This document shows, one piece after another, positions 56,127-64,000 of a DNA stretch of 64,000 nucleotides (position 1 is its first letter; each line of letters opens with the position of its first letter). Below the pieces are notes generated by a model. That model worked only from the letters and a program-made list of their open reading frames with translations, had not been told where the DNA came from and made no database searches. Both the position numbers and the translations under genes were made by a program. Source of the DNA: Candidatus Pandoraea novymonadis (lineage in GTDB: Bacteria > Pseudomonadota > Gammaproteobacteria > Burkholderiales > Burkholderiaceae). The stretch spans positions 1 to 64,000 of the forward strand of contig NZ_MUHY01000003.1 of the NCBI RefSeq assembly GCF_003004665.1, given 5' to 3'.

Positions 56127-57545
56127 CTAGAAAAAAAATATTGTCATCATGGCAAATAACGGCAATAGCACTCCTCCCGACCACAACATATAACCGAAGA
56201 AACTCGGCATCTTGATGCCATGCTGCTCGGCAATTACTTTAATCATAAAGTTTGGCGCATTACCAATATAAGTGTTCGCTCCCATAAGTACCGCGCCAGC
56301 AGAAATTGCTTTCAATGTGACCGCACTGACCGTCATCAGAGCGTCAACATCACCTCCTATTGTGTTGAAAAATACCAAATAGGTTGGTGTGTTATCAAGA
56401 AATGACGACAACAAACCTGTTGCCCAAAAATACATTGCATTGTTCGGTAAACCACTCGAATCCGTCAGCAAACGGATCATCCACCCGAGCGCCCCTGCTT
56501 CACCCTCTCGTAAAATCTGTGCAACAGGAATAATAGTTAAAAAAATACCAGCGAACAACCTCGCTACTTCCTTCATCGGCTCCCAATCGAAATTGTTACC
56601 CCTACGCGCTGTCTTCGGTGTAATGAAAAGTGATATTAATGTAATTACGATTAAACCAACATCACGTACTAGATTCTGTAGTTGGATCAACGTACCAAAT
56701 AAATTAAATACAATACAGGAGTGCCAAAAACCGCTCATCAGTACCAAACCAACCACCGCCGCGAGCAAAAAAAAATTTCGCTTTCCATCAAGACGCACAC
56801 TCACTAGATCCAGCATGAAATCATGCCCTTTAATATGAGATTCTCCCGGCTTGCGCCAATAGTAAACGTCAATAATGAAAAATATCACCAGAAGATACGC
56901 ACACGCAATTAGCATTTCTTTCCACAAATGTATTGTGGTCCAAAAGAAATCAATGCCTTGTAGAAAGCCCAAAAATAATGGGGGATCTCCAAGAGGAGTC
57001 AGTAATCCACCTGCATTCGCGACAAGAAAAATAAAGAATACAAACACATGTACATTGTGTTTTCGATTATTGTTCGCATAAATCAACGGACGAATCAGCA
57101 GCATCGCAGCACCCGTTGTCCCCATCATGCTCGATAGCACAGTTCCTAACAACAATAACCCCACATTCAGTTTTGCCGAGCCACTCAGATTACCTTGCAA
57201 ACAAATACCACCGGATGTCGTAAACAACGCAGTCAGCAACACAATAAACGGAATGTACTCCTCCACCAACGCATGCACCACATGGTGCCATGCCGCATTA
57301 ATGTCATTAATCAGGGAAAATGGCACAAAAAACATCAGTGTCCAGAATACTGAAATCTTTCCAAAATGATGATTCCATACCGCTGGGGCAAACAATGGCC
57401 CAATCGCGATAGATAAAAGCAATCCCACAAAAGGTAAAGTCCAGAAAACATTTAAGTTTCCCCCATCGGGCATTACAGCATGGGCGACCGGACTCAGAAA
57501 AACAAGATTTAAGGTAAAAAGTACTCCGAAAAACAATTTCCGCAT
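56127..57545 (-). CDS. NhaD-type Na+/H+ antiporter (ion transporter superfamily)
   Basis: A 472-residue inner-membrane protein with roughly 12 helices. It starts with a cleavable-looking signal sequence ending AHA. The segments MMGTTGAAMLLIRPL and NAGGLLTPLGDPPLFLGFLQG are the paired re-entrant motifs of the family, as is FLDNTPTYLVFFN. Family members exchange sodium or lithium for protons; the ion here is inferred. A run of nine A (plus strand, 56767-56775) in this gene is a possible slippage site, but the frame is open. Confidence 0.87.
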   Translation of the reverse strand: MRKLFFGVLFTLNLVFLSPVAHAVMPDGGNLNVFWTLPFVGLLLSIAIGPLFAPAVWNHHFGKISVFWTLMFFVPFSLINDINAAWHHVVHALVEEYIPFIVLLTALFTTSGGICLQGNLSGSAKLNVGLLLLGTVLSSMMGTTGAAMLLIRPLIYANNNRKHNVHVFVFFIFLVANAGGLLTPLGDPPLFLGFLQGIDFFWTTIHLWKEMLIACAYLLVIFFIIDVYYWRKPGESHIKGHDFMLDLVSVRLDGKRNFFLLAAVVGLVLMSGFWHSCIVFNLFGTLIQLQNLVRDVGLIVITLISLFITPKTARRGNNFDWEPMKEVARLFAGIFLTIIPVAQILREGEAGALGWMIRLLTDSSGLPNNAMYFWATGLLSSFLDNTPTYLVFFNTIGGDVDALMTVSAVTLKAISAGAVLMGANTYIGNAPNFMIKVIAEQHGIKMPSFFGYMLWSGGVLLPLFAMMTIFFF

Positions 57546-58457
57546 GAAATCGATGCCTCCGATATCATATTTTGAGTCCCATGTGAGTGCGAAGCACTAT
57601 TCCTCACTCCAGCCTCAGTAAATATCAATAAATAAAAAATGAAAAATCGACCGCAGTTTGACATCCTCTAGCACTGGACTCAAAATAGAGAGCTAACATC
57701 ACATAAACGTTTCATCGTTTGATGATCCATCAATGAACCGACATCGTCGGTAATAGAATGAACATGGTACTGATACATGAACGCCAAATGTCAACATTTT
57801 TTCGATACTAGATCTGCATACAGAGAAGAATTCGGGGGGATAAATCGCCTATGCGCAGTAAAAATTGAACACTGATAAAGCTGCGCCGATATAGGATTCT
57901 GTATATCACTAGATGAAAGGTTAATGCTCATATAATTGACATTTCTGTCAAAAAACTGGCATTGCGAGAAAAAGGATCAGCACTAAAGCAAAACTCAGAA
58001 AATAAATTCAATCTTTCTTATGATTTATACCAAAAAGAGTGCCGGTAGTGAAAAAGCGTAGAATTTCAAAAGATTTTATACCATTTGCCTCAGCATTACT
58101 GGAATCCGAAATACTTGGTAAAAGCAAACAGGGTAAGGTGCATCTTTGCGAATTCTGTTAAAGATATAATCCAAAAACGTGTCGAAAACCCTCATTTATA
58201 GCGCCATCCGAAATACTGAAAGAAGCGGTACTTTCTAAGTATAGAAAATACCGAAAATCCATAATGTGTAAAACACACTATGGATTTTATAGCTAGAAGT
58301 CAAATCGGCTATTCCAAGCCTTACTACCATGTAACAGTAAAAGCGCCACTCATTTATCTCTATCCTCAAATCCACGAAATGAGATCGCTACGCTACAATA
58401 AAGAACTCTAGGGTAAATTTATCCAGCCCAATTGACCCCCGCTTCCCAGGAGTTGGC
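57546..58457. other. Gene-free spacer between the antiporter gene and fdxA
   Basis: A divergent spacer of about 910 bp, AT-rich. It contains the imperfect inverted repeat at 58254-58288 and the fdxA promoter region. No gene or remnant was recognised. Confidence 0.5.
58254..58288. repeat. Imperfect 16-bp inverted repeat upstream of fdxA
   Basis: Arms 58254-58269 and 58273-58288 match with a single mismatch around a three-base AAA loop. They end in AAAA on one side and TTTT on the other, so either strand could form a terminator-like hairpin. It lies 170 bp upstream of fdxA and may be left from a lost gene. Confidence 0.55.
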
Positions 58458-58781
58458 ATGACCCATGTTGTCACCGAGAACTGTATCAAATGCCGCTACA
58501 CCGACTGCGTCGACGTCTGTCCAGTTGACTGCTTCCGTGAAGGCTCGAATTTCCTGGTTATCGACCCAGACGAGTGCATCGACTGCGCAGTGTGTGTGGC
58601 CGAATGTCCAGCTAATGCAATTTATGCGGAAGAAGATGTACCAGCCGATCAGGAAGCTTTCATCGCTCTCAATGCAGAATTAGCTCTAGTCTGGCCGAAC
58701 ATCACAAAAAGCAAAACCCCCTTGCCAGATGCGGATCAATGGAAAACCATCACAGATAAATTGAAGCACCTAGAACGTTGA
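58458..58781 (+). CDS. fdxA: 7Fe-8S ferredoxin (FdxA type)
   Basis: A 107-residue electron carrier resembling Azotobacter ferredoxin I. The cysteines fit one [3Fe-4S] cluster (9, 17, 50) and one [4Fe-4S] cluster (21, 40, 43, 46), with Cys12 and Cys25 extra. AGGAG precedes the ATG. Its redox partners are unknown; in related bacteria it is conserved and often essential. A terminator and tRNA-Asn follow. Confidence 0.95.
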   Translation: MTHVVTENCIKCRYTDCVDVCPVDCFREGSNFLVIDPDECIDCAVCVAECPANAIYAEEDVPADQEAFIALNAELALVWPNITKSKTPLPDADQWKTITDKLKHLER

Positions 58782-58832
58782 GTTAACGTAGTATTTTACG
58801 CTGAGGTCTCTTGCTTCCTCTAAAGGGCCTAC

Positions 58833-58859
58833 CGCATTAAATATAATGCGACGTTTTTT
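58833..58859 (+). terminator. Intrinsic terminator after fdxA
   Basis: A 7-bp stem, CGCATTA with TAATGCG, and loop AATA are followed three bases later by six T residues. It lies about 50 bp after the fdxA stop and just before the tRNA-Asn promoter. Confidence 0.7.
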
Positions 58860-58868
58860 CTGGGAGAA

Positions 58869-58898
58869 TTGACAAATATTAAAATGATCCAGTACAAT
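58869..58898 (+). promoter_or_regulatory. Sigma-70 promoter of tRNA-Asn
   Basis: A consensus TTGACA -35 (58869-58874) and TACAAT -10 (58893-58898), 18 bp apart, end 16 bp before the tRNA. Initiation would fall within a few bases upstream of the tRNA. Confidence 0.75.
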
Positions 58899-58914
58899 TA
58901 CGAATGAATTTTGA

Positions 58915-58990
58915 TCCTCGATAGCTCAGTTGGTAGAGCGACGGACTGTTAATCCGCAGGTCCCTGGTTCGAGCCCAGGTCGGGGAGCCA
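58915..58990 (+). tRNA. tRNA-Asn (GTT)
   Basis: A 76-nt tRNA with a seven-pair acceptor stem (TCCTCGA with TCGGGGA, one G-U pair), D-loop AGCTCAGTTGGTAGAGC, anticodon GTT in CGGACTGTTAATCCG, T-arm GGTTCGAGCC, discriminator G and an encoded CCA. No other tRNA is next to it. Confidence 0.97.
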
Positions 58991-59490
58991 AAAAAATTTC
59001 TATAAGAGATTCGCGAGTATTGGTGCCCGCAAACTATCCTGCGAAAGTACCAAAGGATTAAATACTCTTCCAACTAAATCTAAGTTGTAGAAATAGCCCA
59101 ATAATTTCGAAAATCGCTCGCTAAAGATATTTTTTGGTAAGTCTCAAACACCAGATATATCGTCCTTTAACGTCCTCCCCATACTATATATAAGACACGT
59201 TTCACTGGAAAACTCTGACGAATCGTCCTGTTAAAAACGTTTTCTCAAGAAAGAACTCCCATTCCTAACACGCAGGAAAATTGTGTTACCGTATTTCTCA
59301 ATGTGGACTACACACTACATCGTGATCAATTCATATTCCGTTGTTTTTTAGCAAAAAATCATGCGCTTGTCAATTTTCTTCATATCAATACAAGAAATAC
59401 CGTAACCACCGGGACGAATAAATCACAATATCCCCATCAGATAGTCACCTCCCTTATACTGAGCAGCCTGTTGTCTTTTATGCACCTACA
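58991..59490. other. Gene-free spacer between tRNA-Asn and the CorC-type gene
   Basis: 500 bp of AT-rich DNA. One open frame of 63 codons ends near the next gene and shows no features. Nothing else was recognised. Confidence 0.5.
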
Positions 59491-60798
59491 TTGAAAAACC
59501 TTTTATTTATCGCCGCTGCGATATTTTTGGTTGTACTCAACGGCTTTTTCGTGGCGGCGGAATTCAGCCTTGTTAAACTTCGTCAAACACGTGTTCATGT
59601 CATCGCAAGTCAATATGGATGGCGTGGCCGCATCCTCGCCCAGGTTCACGAGAAAATCGATGACTATCTCTCCGCGTGTCAACTCGGGATCACCCTCGCG
59701 TCACTAGGCCTCGGATGGATTGGTGAACCTGCATTTGCACGAGCACTCACATCGCTTTTTGGTATTTTCAGTATCTCTTCGCCTGAACTAATACAAGCGT
59801 TAGCGTTCTTCATTGCATTTTTCACGATTTCATATATGCACATCGTGATCGGCGAACTTGCGCCAAAGTCCATAGCATTACGCATGCCAGAAACCATCTC
59901 CCTCTGGACTTCTGCAGCACTGTATGGTTTTTACTGGCTGATGTACCCTGCTATCTGGGCTCTCACCAAAAGTGCGAACCGCATTTTACTCTGGCTCGGT
60001 CTCGAGAATACACATGGAACCGACTCGAATTACTCGGTCGATGAAATAAAATTGATCGTACAGCACGGAGAGGCCAGCGAAAAACTATCACGCGACGACT
60101 GGAATGTAGTCGCCTACGCTATTGATTTCAGTGAATTACAAGTATCTGATTTGATGCATCCCATGAGTGAAGTCACCGCATTTCGTGTCGATGCCACTTT
60201 CACTGAGAATATGGAAACCGCTTACCACCACAGATATAGCCGCTACCCACTCTTTGACATAGATGGCGAAAAAATTCTTGGTGTTGTACATCTAAAGGAT
60301 TTATTTTTAACTTCACATCATGGGAAATCTATCGAGGATTTTGTCCTAATGGCACGGCCTGTTGAACAAATCGTGCCTAATATGCCTGCCAGAGAGCTTT
60401 TCGGACGTTTCCGACAAGGAACACCTCACTTCGCTATCGTCGGCTGGCCAGGCCAAAAACCAATGGGTTTCCTAACGCTTGATAATCTACTCTCTGCCCT
60501 AGTTGGAAAAATTCGAGACGAATTCCGTCAAACAGAAGATGACTGGACAAAAATGGAAGATGGCACCCTCGTCGGTAGAGGTAGCCTACCGATTCTAACT
60601 CTAGAGCGCGCAATAGGTATCAGCATCCCAAGCGAACATGCAGAATCTGTTGGCGGTCTCATCATGGAAACGCTTGGACATCTACCCCACGAAGGTCAGT
60701 ATATTAACTTCGTCAACTTCAAAATTATTGTTAAAAAAATGCAAGGACCTCGGATTATTCTGGTTCAGGTATGCCCAGAGAAAACGAATGTCAACTAA
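59491..60798 (+). CDS. Hemolysin/CorC-family membrane protein (DUF21, CBS pair, CorC domain)
   Basis: A 435-residue inner-membrane protein. The DUF21 transmembrane domain spans about 1-190 with GITLASLGLGWIGEP and MHIVIGELAPKSIALR. A CBS pair lies near 205-325, and a CorC/HlyC domain at 340-425. Relatives are linked to magnesium or cobalt export, so a metal role is inferred. The start is a TTG at 59491; no in-frame ATG lies before the first helix. It converges on the quinone reductase gene. Confidence 0.88.
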   Translation: MKNLLFIAAAIFLVVLNGFFVAAEFSLVKLRQTRVHVIASQYGWRGRILAQVHEKIDDYLSACQLGITLASLGLGWIGEPAFARALTSLFGIFSISSPELIQALAFFIAFFTISYMHIVIGELAPKSIALRMPETISLWTSAALYGFYWLMYPAIWALTKSANRILLWLGLENTHGTDSNYSVDEIKLIVQHGEASEKLSRDDWNVVAYAIDFSELQVSDLMHPMSEVTAFRVDATFTENMETAYHHRYSRYPLFDIDGEKILGVVHLKDLFLTSHHGKSIEDFVLMARPVEQIVPNMPARELFGRFRQGTPHFAIVGWPGQKPMGFLTLDNLLSALVGKIRDEFRQTEDDWTKMEDGTLVGRGSLPILTLERAIGISIPSEHAESVGGLIMETLGHLPHEGQYINFVNFKIIVKKMQGPRIILVQVCPEKTNVN

Positions 60799-60818
60799 GC
60801 TCACGAAAATAATCTCAA

Positions 60819-60851
60819 TTCTTTTAATTTCCCCAAGAAAAATTAAAAGAA
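60819..60851. terminator. Candidate hairpin between convergent genes
   Basis: A 12-bp AT-rich stem (60819-60830 with 60840-60851) and 9-nt loop lie in the 158 bp between the CorC-type gene and the quinone reductase gene. Without a clean U-run it is only a possible two-way terminator. Confidence 0.35.
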
Positions 60852-60956
60852 AAAGATAGTAAAAAAAGAAGAGCCATGAAATTTCTACAAAACTCTTCAA
60901 TATCCATACCGTTAAGCTCCAACCGAGGGCATAGCATGCTAGATACAATTACAGAC

Positions 60957-61931
60957 TCATGGAATCAAAATGGTTGAACCCGTTGTTTTTCGTTCCTCAA
61001 TATCACGGTGAGCCTGTGCTACGTCAGACAGCACATAACGTTGATTCACGTGAATCTTCACCCTTCCAGCAATTACTACATCGAACAAATCTCTCGCCAT
61101 ATTTTCGAGATCTAAACGAGTTGCCATATAATTAAACAACGTTGGCCGCGTGAAAAACAATGAGCCACGCGATATTAAATCAGCAACTTTCACCTGATCG
61201 ATCGGACAAGATGCATTACCAAAACTAACCATAAGCCCCAAACGTCGCAGGCAATCCAGGGAATCTATAAAGGTTTCTTTACCGATTGAATCATAAACCA
61301 CTGATACCCCTTCACCATCTGTTATATATTTAACTCGGTCTACGAAGTGCTCGCGAGTATAAACAATAGGGTAATCACAACCATACGAATGTGCCAGTGC
61401 TGCCTTCTCTTCGGAACCCACCGTGCCAATAACTCTCGCACCAAGCGACTTAGCCCATTGGCAGAGAATCAACCCAACACCGCCAGCCGCTGCATGAATC
61501 AGAATTGTGTCACCTAGCTTGACATGATAAGTACTGTGCAGTAAGTATTGAGCCGTCATCCCTTTCAACATCATCGCAGCAGCCTGTTCAAACGAAATAG
61601 CATCAGGCAAACGAACTAGTGCTGAAGCCGACATTACGCGCACTTCGGCATATGCCCCCGTCGTGTTGCTTGCATAAGCCACACGGTCACCTGGCTTCAC
61701 ATGTGTGACACCAGTACCAACTGCCTCCACAAAACCAGACGCCTCCATACCTATGCCTGCTGGCAATGGTTGCGTGTATAACCCCATGCGAAAATACACG
61801 TCAATATAATTCAACCCAACGGCATGATGTCGCACACGGACCTCACCAGGACCAGGATCACCAACCTCCACTTCGACATACTGCATCACCTCATACCCCC
61901 CATTCTCCATGATGCGAATGGCCTTCGTCAT
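60957..61931 (-). CDS. qor: NADPH:quinone oxidoreductase (zeta-crystallin type)
   Basis: A 324-residue MDR-family enzyme without zinc ligands, which reduces quinones with NADPH. GLNYIDVYFRMGLY (near 39) and GIGMEASGFVEAVG (near 60) mark the catalytic domain, and HAAAGGVGLILCQWAKSLGA (about 145) is the nucleotide-binding fold. It lies beside yebC-purD as in relatives. Confidence 0.93.
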   Translation of the reverse strand: MTKAIRIMENGGYEVMQYVEVEVGDPGPGEVRVRHHAVGLNYIDVYFRMGLYTQPLPAGIGMEASGFVEAVGTGVTHVKPGDRVAYASNTTGAYAEVRVMSASALVRLPDAISFEQAAAMMLKGMTAQYLLHSTYHVKLGDTILIHAAAGGVGLILCQWAKSLGARVIGTVGSEEKAALAHSYGCDYPIVYTREHFVDRVKYITDGEGVSVVYDSIGKETFIDSLDCLRRLGLMVSFGNASCPIDQVKVADLISRGSLFFTRPTLFNYMATRLDLENMARDLFDVVIAGRVKIHVNQRYVLSDVAQAHRDIEERKTTGSTILIP

Positions 61932-62561
61932 ATTGCGTCCCCATTTTTTCCATTGAGCAAGCTGATAACAAATTCCTACTTACCGACAAAGGTTATTTGT
62001 ACAAAAAAGTTTGATCTTCGAAAAAACATAATTTAGTTCTCAGTCCAAATAAATAGCTATCAATTCACTGAGATACGTCAAATATATCAACGTTGTCTGG
62101 AAAAATACAATCACCAATATTCAATCTCATGCTGGTTAAATAACCTATCCACCTAAATTTATATGACATACAACAAAACACGCCTTTCCCCAGCCAATTC
62201 ATCTATGATTAGCTAATAATTCAACAAAAAAATCTCTCTCCACTGAAGCAACCAAAAAGAATCGAACCAGAAAATGCATGTCAAGCAACAATCGGATAAC
62301 GAAGCAATACCCTTCCAGAAATATTCTGGCAGAAAAATATAGCACGATGGCAATACAGCAATCACGCCTAGCTCAAACACATCGACATGATAAAATCATC
62401 TCCCATAAGTAGAGTGCAGAGTGACCCTTGCCTATTGGACATTTATGTCACATCTTCCAGGTAACAAGCACTCCTACACTCACTCTCAGTAATAACCACC
62501 CGCGCCCTGCGGGTGGCCATCAAGACAATTTGCCGTTTGACGGCACAGAACGGAGAAATTA
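61932..62561. other. Divergent spacer with structured yebC leader
   Basis: About 630 bp. Most is AT-rich and shows nothing. The last 70 bp before yebC hold two perfect hairpins: an 8-bp GC-rich stem (62496-62503 with 62509-62516) and a 6-bp stem (62531-62536 with 62540-62545), followed by the ribosome binding site GGAG. This could be a regulatory leader. Confidence 0.5.
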
Positions 62562-63287
62562 ATGGCGGGTCATTCCAAATGGGCCAATATCAAGCATAAG
62601 AAAGCCGCAACTGATGCCAAACGTGGTAAAGCCTGGACACGTGTTATCAAGGAAATCACGGTCGCTGCAAAACTAGGCGGTGGTGATCCTAATAGTAATC
62701 CACGCCTGCGTCTAGCCATAGACAAAAGCACAGATGCTAATATGCCAAAAGATAACGTCCAACGCGCCATTCAGCGAGGTGTAGGTAATCTCAACGGCGA
62801 AAATTATGAAGAAATCCGTTACGAAGGCTATGGTCTTAATGGTGTCGCAGTGATCGTCGACACGATGACGGATAATCGCACCCGTACAGTCTCCGAAGTT
62901 CGACACGCATTTTCGAAGTTTGGAGGCAATATGGGGATGGATGGTTCGGTATCCTTCCTATTTAGACATTGTGGCCAATTTCTGTTCGCACCTGGCACGC
63001 CAGAAGATAAGCTCATAGCTACCGCACTCGAAGCTGGCGCCGAAGATATCCTCACGAATGAGGATCGAAGTCTCGAAGTAATATGTCTCCCGAATGATTT
63101 TGCCGCCCTAGAGACTGCACTAAAAGCAGCGGGGTTTAAAGCAGAAATAGCCGAGATCATCATGAAACCTCAAACGGAAATAGAATTCACTGGCGAAGAT
63201 GCACTGAAAATCCAAAAGCTAATCGACGCTCTCGAAAATCTCGATGACGTCCAGGAAGTTTATACAAATGCCATCCTCAGCGTGTGA
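62562..63287 (+). CDS. yebC: YebC/TACO1-family protein
   Basis: A 241-residue cytosolic protein of the widely conserved YebC family. It begins [20 protein letters not shown] and contains [11 protein letters not shown] and [11 protein letters not shown]. The family is annotated as a transcription regulator, while work on homologues points to help in translating polyproline stretches and, in mitochondria, cox1. The ATG has GGAG six bases upstream. It is followed by purD. Confidence 0.95.
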   Translation: MAGHSKWANIKHKKAATDAKRGKAWTRVIKEITVAAKLGGGDPNSNPRLRLAIDKSTDANMPKDNVQRAIQRGVGNLNGENYEEIRYEGYGLNGVAVIVDTMTDNRTRTVSEVRHAFSKFGGNMGMDGSVSFLFRHCGQFLFAPGTPEDKLIATALEAGAEDILTNEDRSLEVICLPNDFAALETALKAAGFKAEIAEIIMKPQTEIEFTGEDALKIQKLIDALENLDDVQEVYTNAILSV

Positions 63288-63297
63288 ACCTTGGTAA

Positions 63298-63342
63298 ACG
63301 CGGTCCTAGTATTAAATACGCGGTCCTAGTATTAAATACGCG
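63298..63342. repeat. 20-bp tandem duplication between yebC and purD
   Basis: The unit CGGTCCTAGTATTAAATACG occurs twice in direct succession (63301-63320 and 63321-63340), and a few matching bases extend on each side. It lies just after the yebC stop and 40 bp before purD. Confidence 0.9.
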
Positions 63343-63379
63343 CCAGTCATTTGACTAGGCTCTATTTTTCGGAAAAATT

Positions 63380-64000
63380 ATGAAAATACTTATTATCGGC
63401 TCTGGCGGACGCGAACACGCATTGGCCTGGAAACTTCTACAATCGTCACGCATCGAACTTGTTTACATCGCACCGGGGAATGGAGGCACTGCTACCAATC
63501 AACGTCTACGCAATGTCCTTATCTCAGATCCCAAAATGCTAGCCGAGTTCGCTCTGCAAGAAAACATCGACTTTACCATCGTTGGTCCAGAAGGACCCCT
63601 AGAAGCTGGAATCGTGAATTTGTTTCGTGCTCATGGCCTAAAAATCTTTGGTCCTTCCAAGGAAGCTGCGCAGCTCGAGTCCTCGAAGGACTTTGCAAAA
63701 AGGTTCATGAAGCGCCATCAGATTCCGACTGCTGACTACGAAACCTTCTCAGAGGTAAAAAAAGCCCATAAATACATCGACACAAAGGGTGCACCTATCG
63801 TCGTTAAAGCCGACGGCCTGGCTGCTGGCAAAGGTGTCGTAGTCGCAATGTCTCTTGAAGAAGCACATGCCGCTGTTGATATGATGCTCGCTGATAACAA
63901 GTTTGGGGATGCGGGTGCGCGTGTCGTCATCGAAGAATTTCTCCAAGGCGAAGAAGCGAGCTTCATCGTCATGGTCGACGGAGATCATGTGCTACCGCTT
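63380..64000 (+). CDS. purD: Phosphoribosylamine-glycine ligase, N-terminal part (cut by window edge)
   Basis: 207 codons of an open frame beginning MKILIIGSGGREHALAWKL. PurD makes glycinamide ribonucleotide in purine synthesis. GPEGPLEAGIV and VKADGLAAGKGVVVA belong to its ATP-grasp domain. The frame is open at the window end. It follows yebC by 92 bp, as in Burkholderia. Confidence 0.96.
   Translation, partial: MKILIIGSGGREHALAWKLLQSSRIELVYIAPGNGGTATNQRLRNVLISDPKMLAEFALQENIDFTIVGPEGPLEAGIVNLFRAHGLKIFGPSKEAAQLESSKDFAKRFMKRHQIPTADYETFSEVKKAHKYIDTKGAPIVVKADGLAAGKGVVVAMSLEEAHAAVDMMLADNKFGDAGARVVIEEFLQGEEASFIVMVDGDHVLPL

Noticed and set aside
56127-57545. Possible frameshift in the antiporter at its nine-A run
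   Set aside because: The reading frame is continuous through the run and protein motifs on both sides are in the same frame.

Overview
The window is a chromosome segment of a betaproteobacterium of the Burkholderia group that carries the marks of genome reduction. Gene content and order match Burkholderia-type chromosomes: rpsL-rpsG-fusA-tuf; lepA-lepB-rnc-era-recO-pdxJ-acpS; yceD-rpmF-plsX-fabH-fabD-fabG-acpP-fabF; rne/rluC-HAD-Rieske-sppA; dksA-COG0523-xerC-dapF-lpxL/metK. Genes are intact and core in function, but only about three quarters of the DNA is coding. The rest lies in AT-rich spacers of 0.4-1.1 kb, several of them where free-living relatives have genes. One gene carries a frameshift in a 10-A tract, one enzyme domain has lost its metal-binding residues, and one gene seems to survive only as a short remnant. 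Together these suggest a host-restricted or recently host-restricted bacterium such as an insect or fungal endosymbiont. Naming a genus (for example Vallotia of adelgids) would be a guess.

Layout. 1-3.4 kb: str operon, minus strand, with tuf cut by the window edge and an apparent terminator inside the operon. 4.4-9.7 kb: argG, then glmS and glmU (UDP-GlcNAc supply). 9.8-16.8 kb: ttcA, folB, a FolM-like reductase, a MidA-like methyltransferase, cca, a frameshifted 5-formyl-THF cyclo-ligase and tlyA (folate and RNA modification). 17.2-21.6 kb: xthA, an AmpG-like permease, argB and a periplasmic copper chaperone. 22.7-29.7 kb: dksA, a COG0523 GTPase, xerC, dapF, lpxL, metK. 30.6-37.5 kb: the acpS-to-lepA block. 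38.6-45.3 kb: the fatty-acid and phospholipid block with rpmF and yceD. 45.4-52.9 kb: maf, sppA, Rieske protein, HAD phosphatase, rluC, rne. 53.7-64 kb: a small membrane protein, rmuC, an NhaD-type antiporter, fdxA, tRNA-Asn, a CorC-type protein, a quinone reductase, yebC and the start of purD.

How the genes work together. The cell keeps the translation machinery, a full type II fatty-acid initiation and elongation set feeding PlsX and LpxL, murein precursor and recycling functions (glmS, glmU, dapF, ampG), partial arginine synthesis (argB, argG), B6 (pdxJ), folate and SAM metabolism, and RNA processing (rne, rnc, rluC, tlyA, ttcA). Genes expected nearby in Burkholderia but absent here include rpoBC before rpsL, rpoE-rseAB-mucD between fabF and lepA, hslVU near xerC, and a second lpxL.

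I found no CRISPR array, prophage, insertion sequence, toxin-antitoxin pair or defence island, and nothing that looks like a new multi-gene system. The observations most worth following up are the poly(A) frameshift in the cyclo-ligase gene, the decayed HD domain of the CCA-adding enzyme, the likely DUF484 remnant, and several long perfect palindromes at or near 3' ends of genes.
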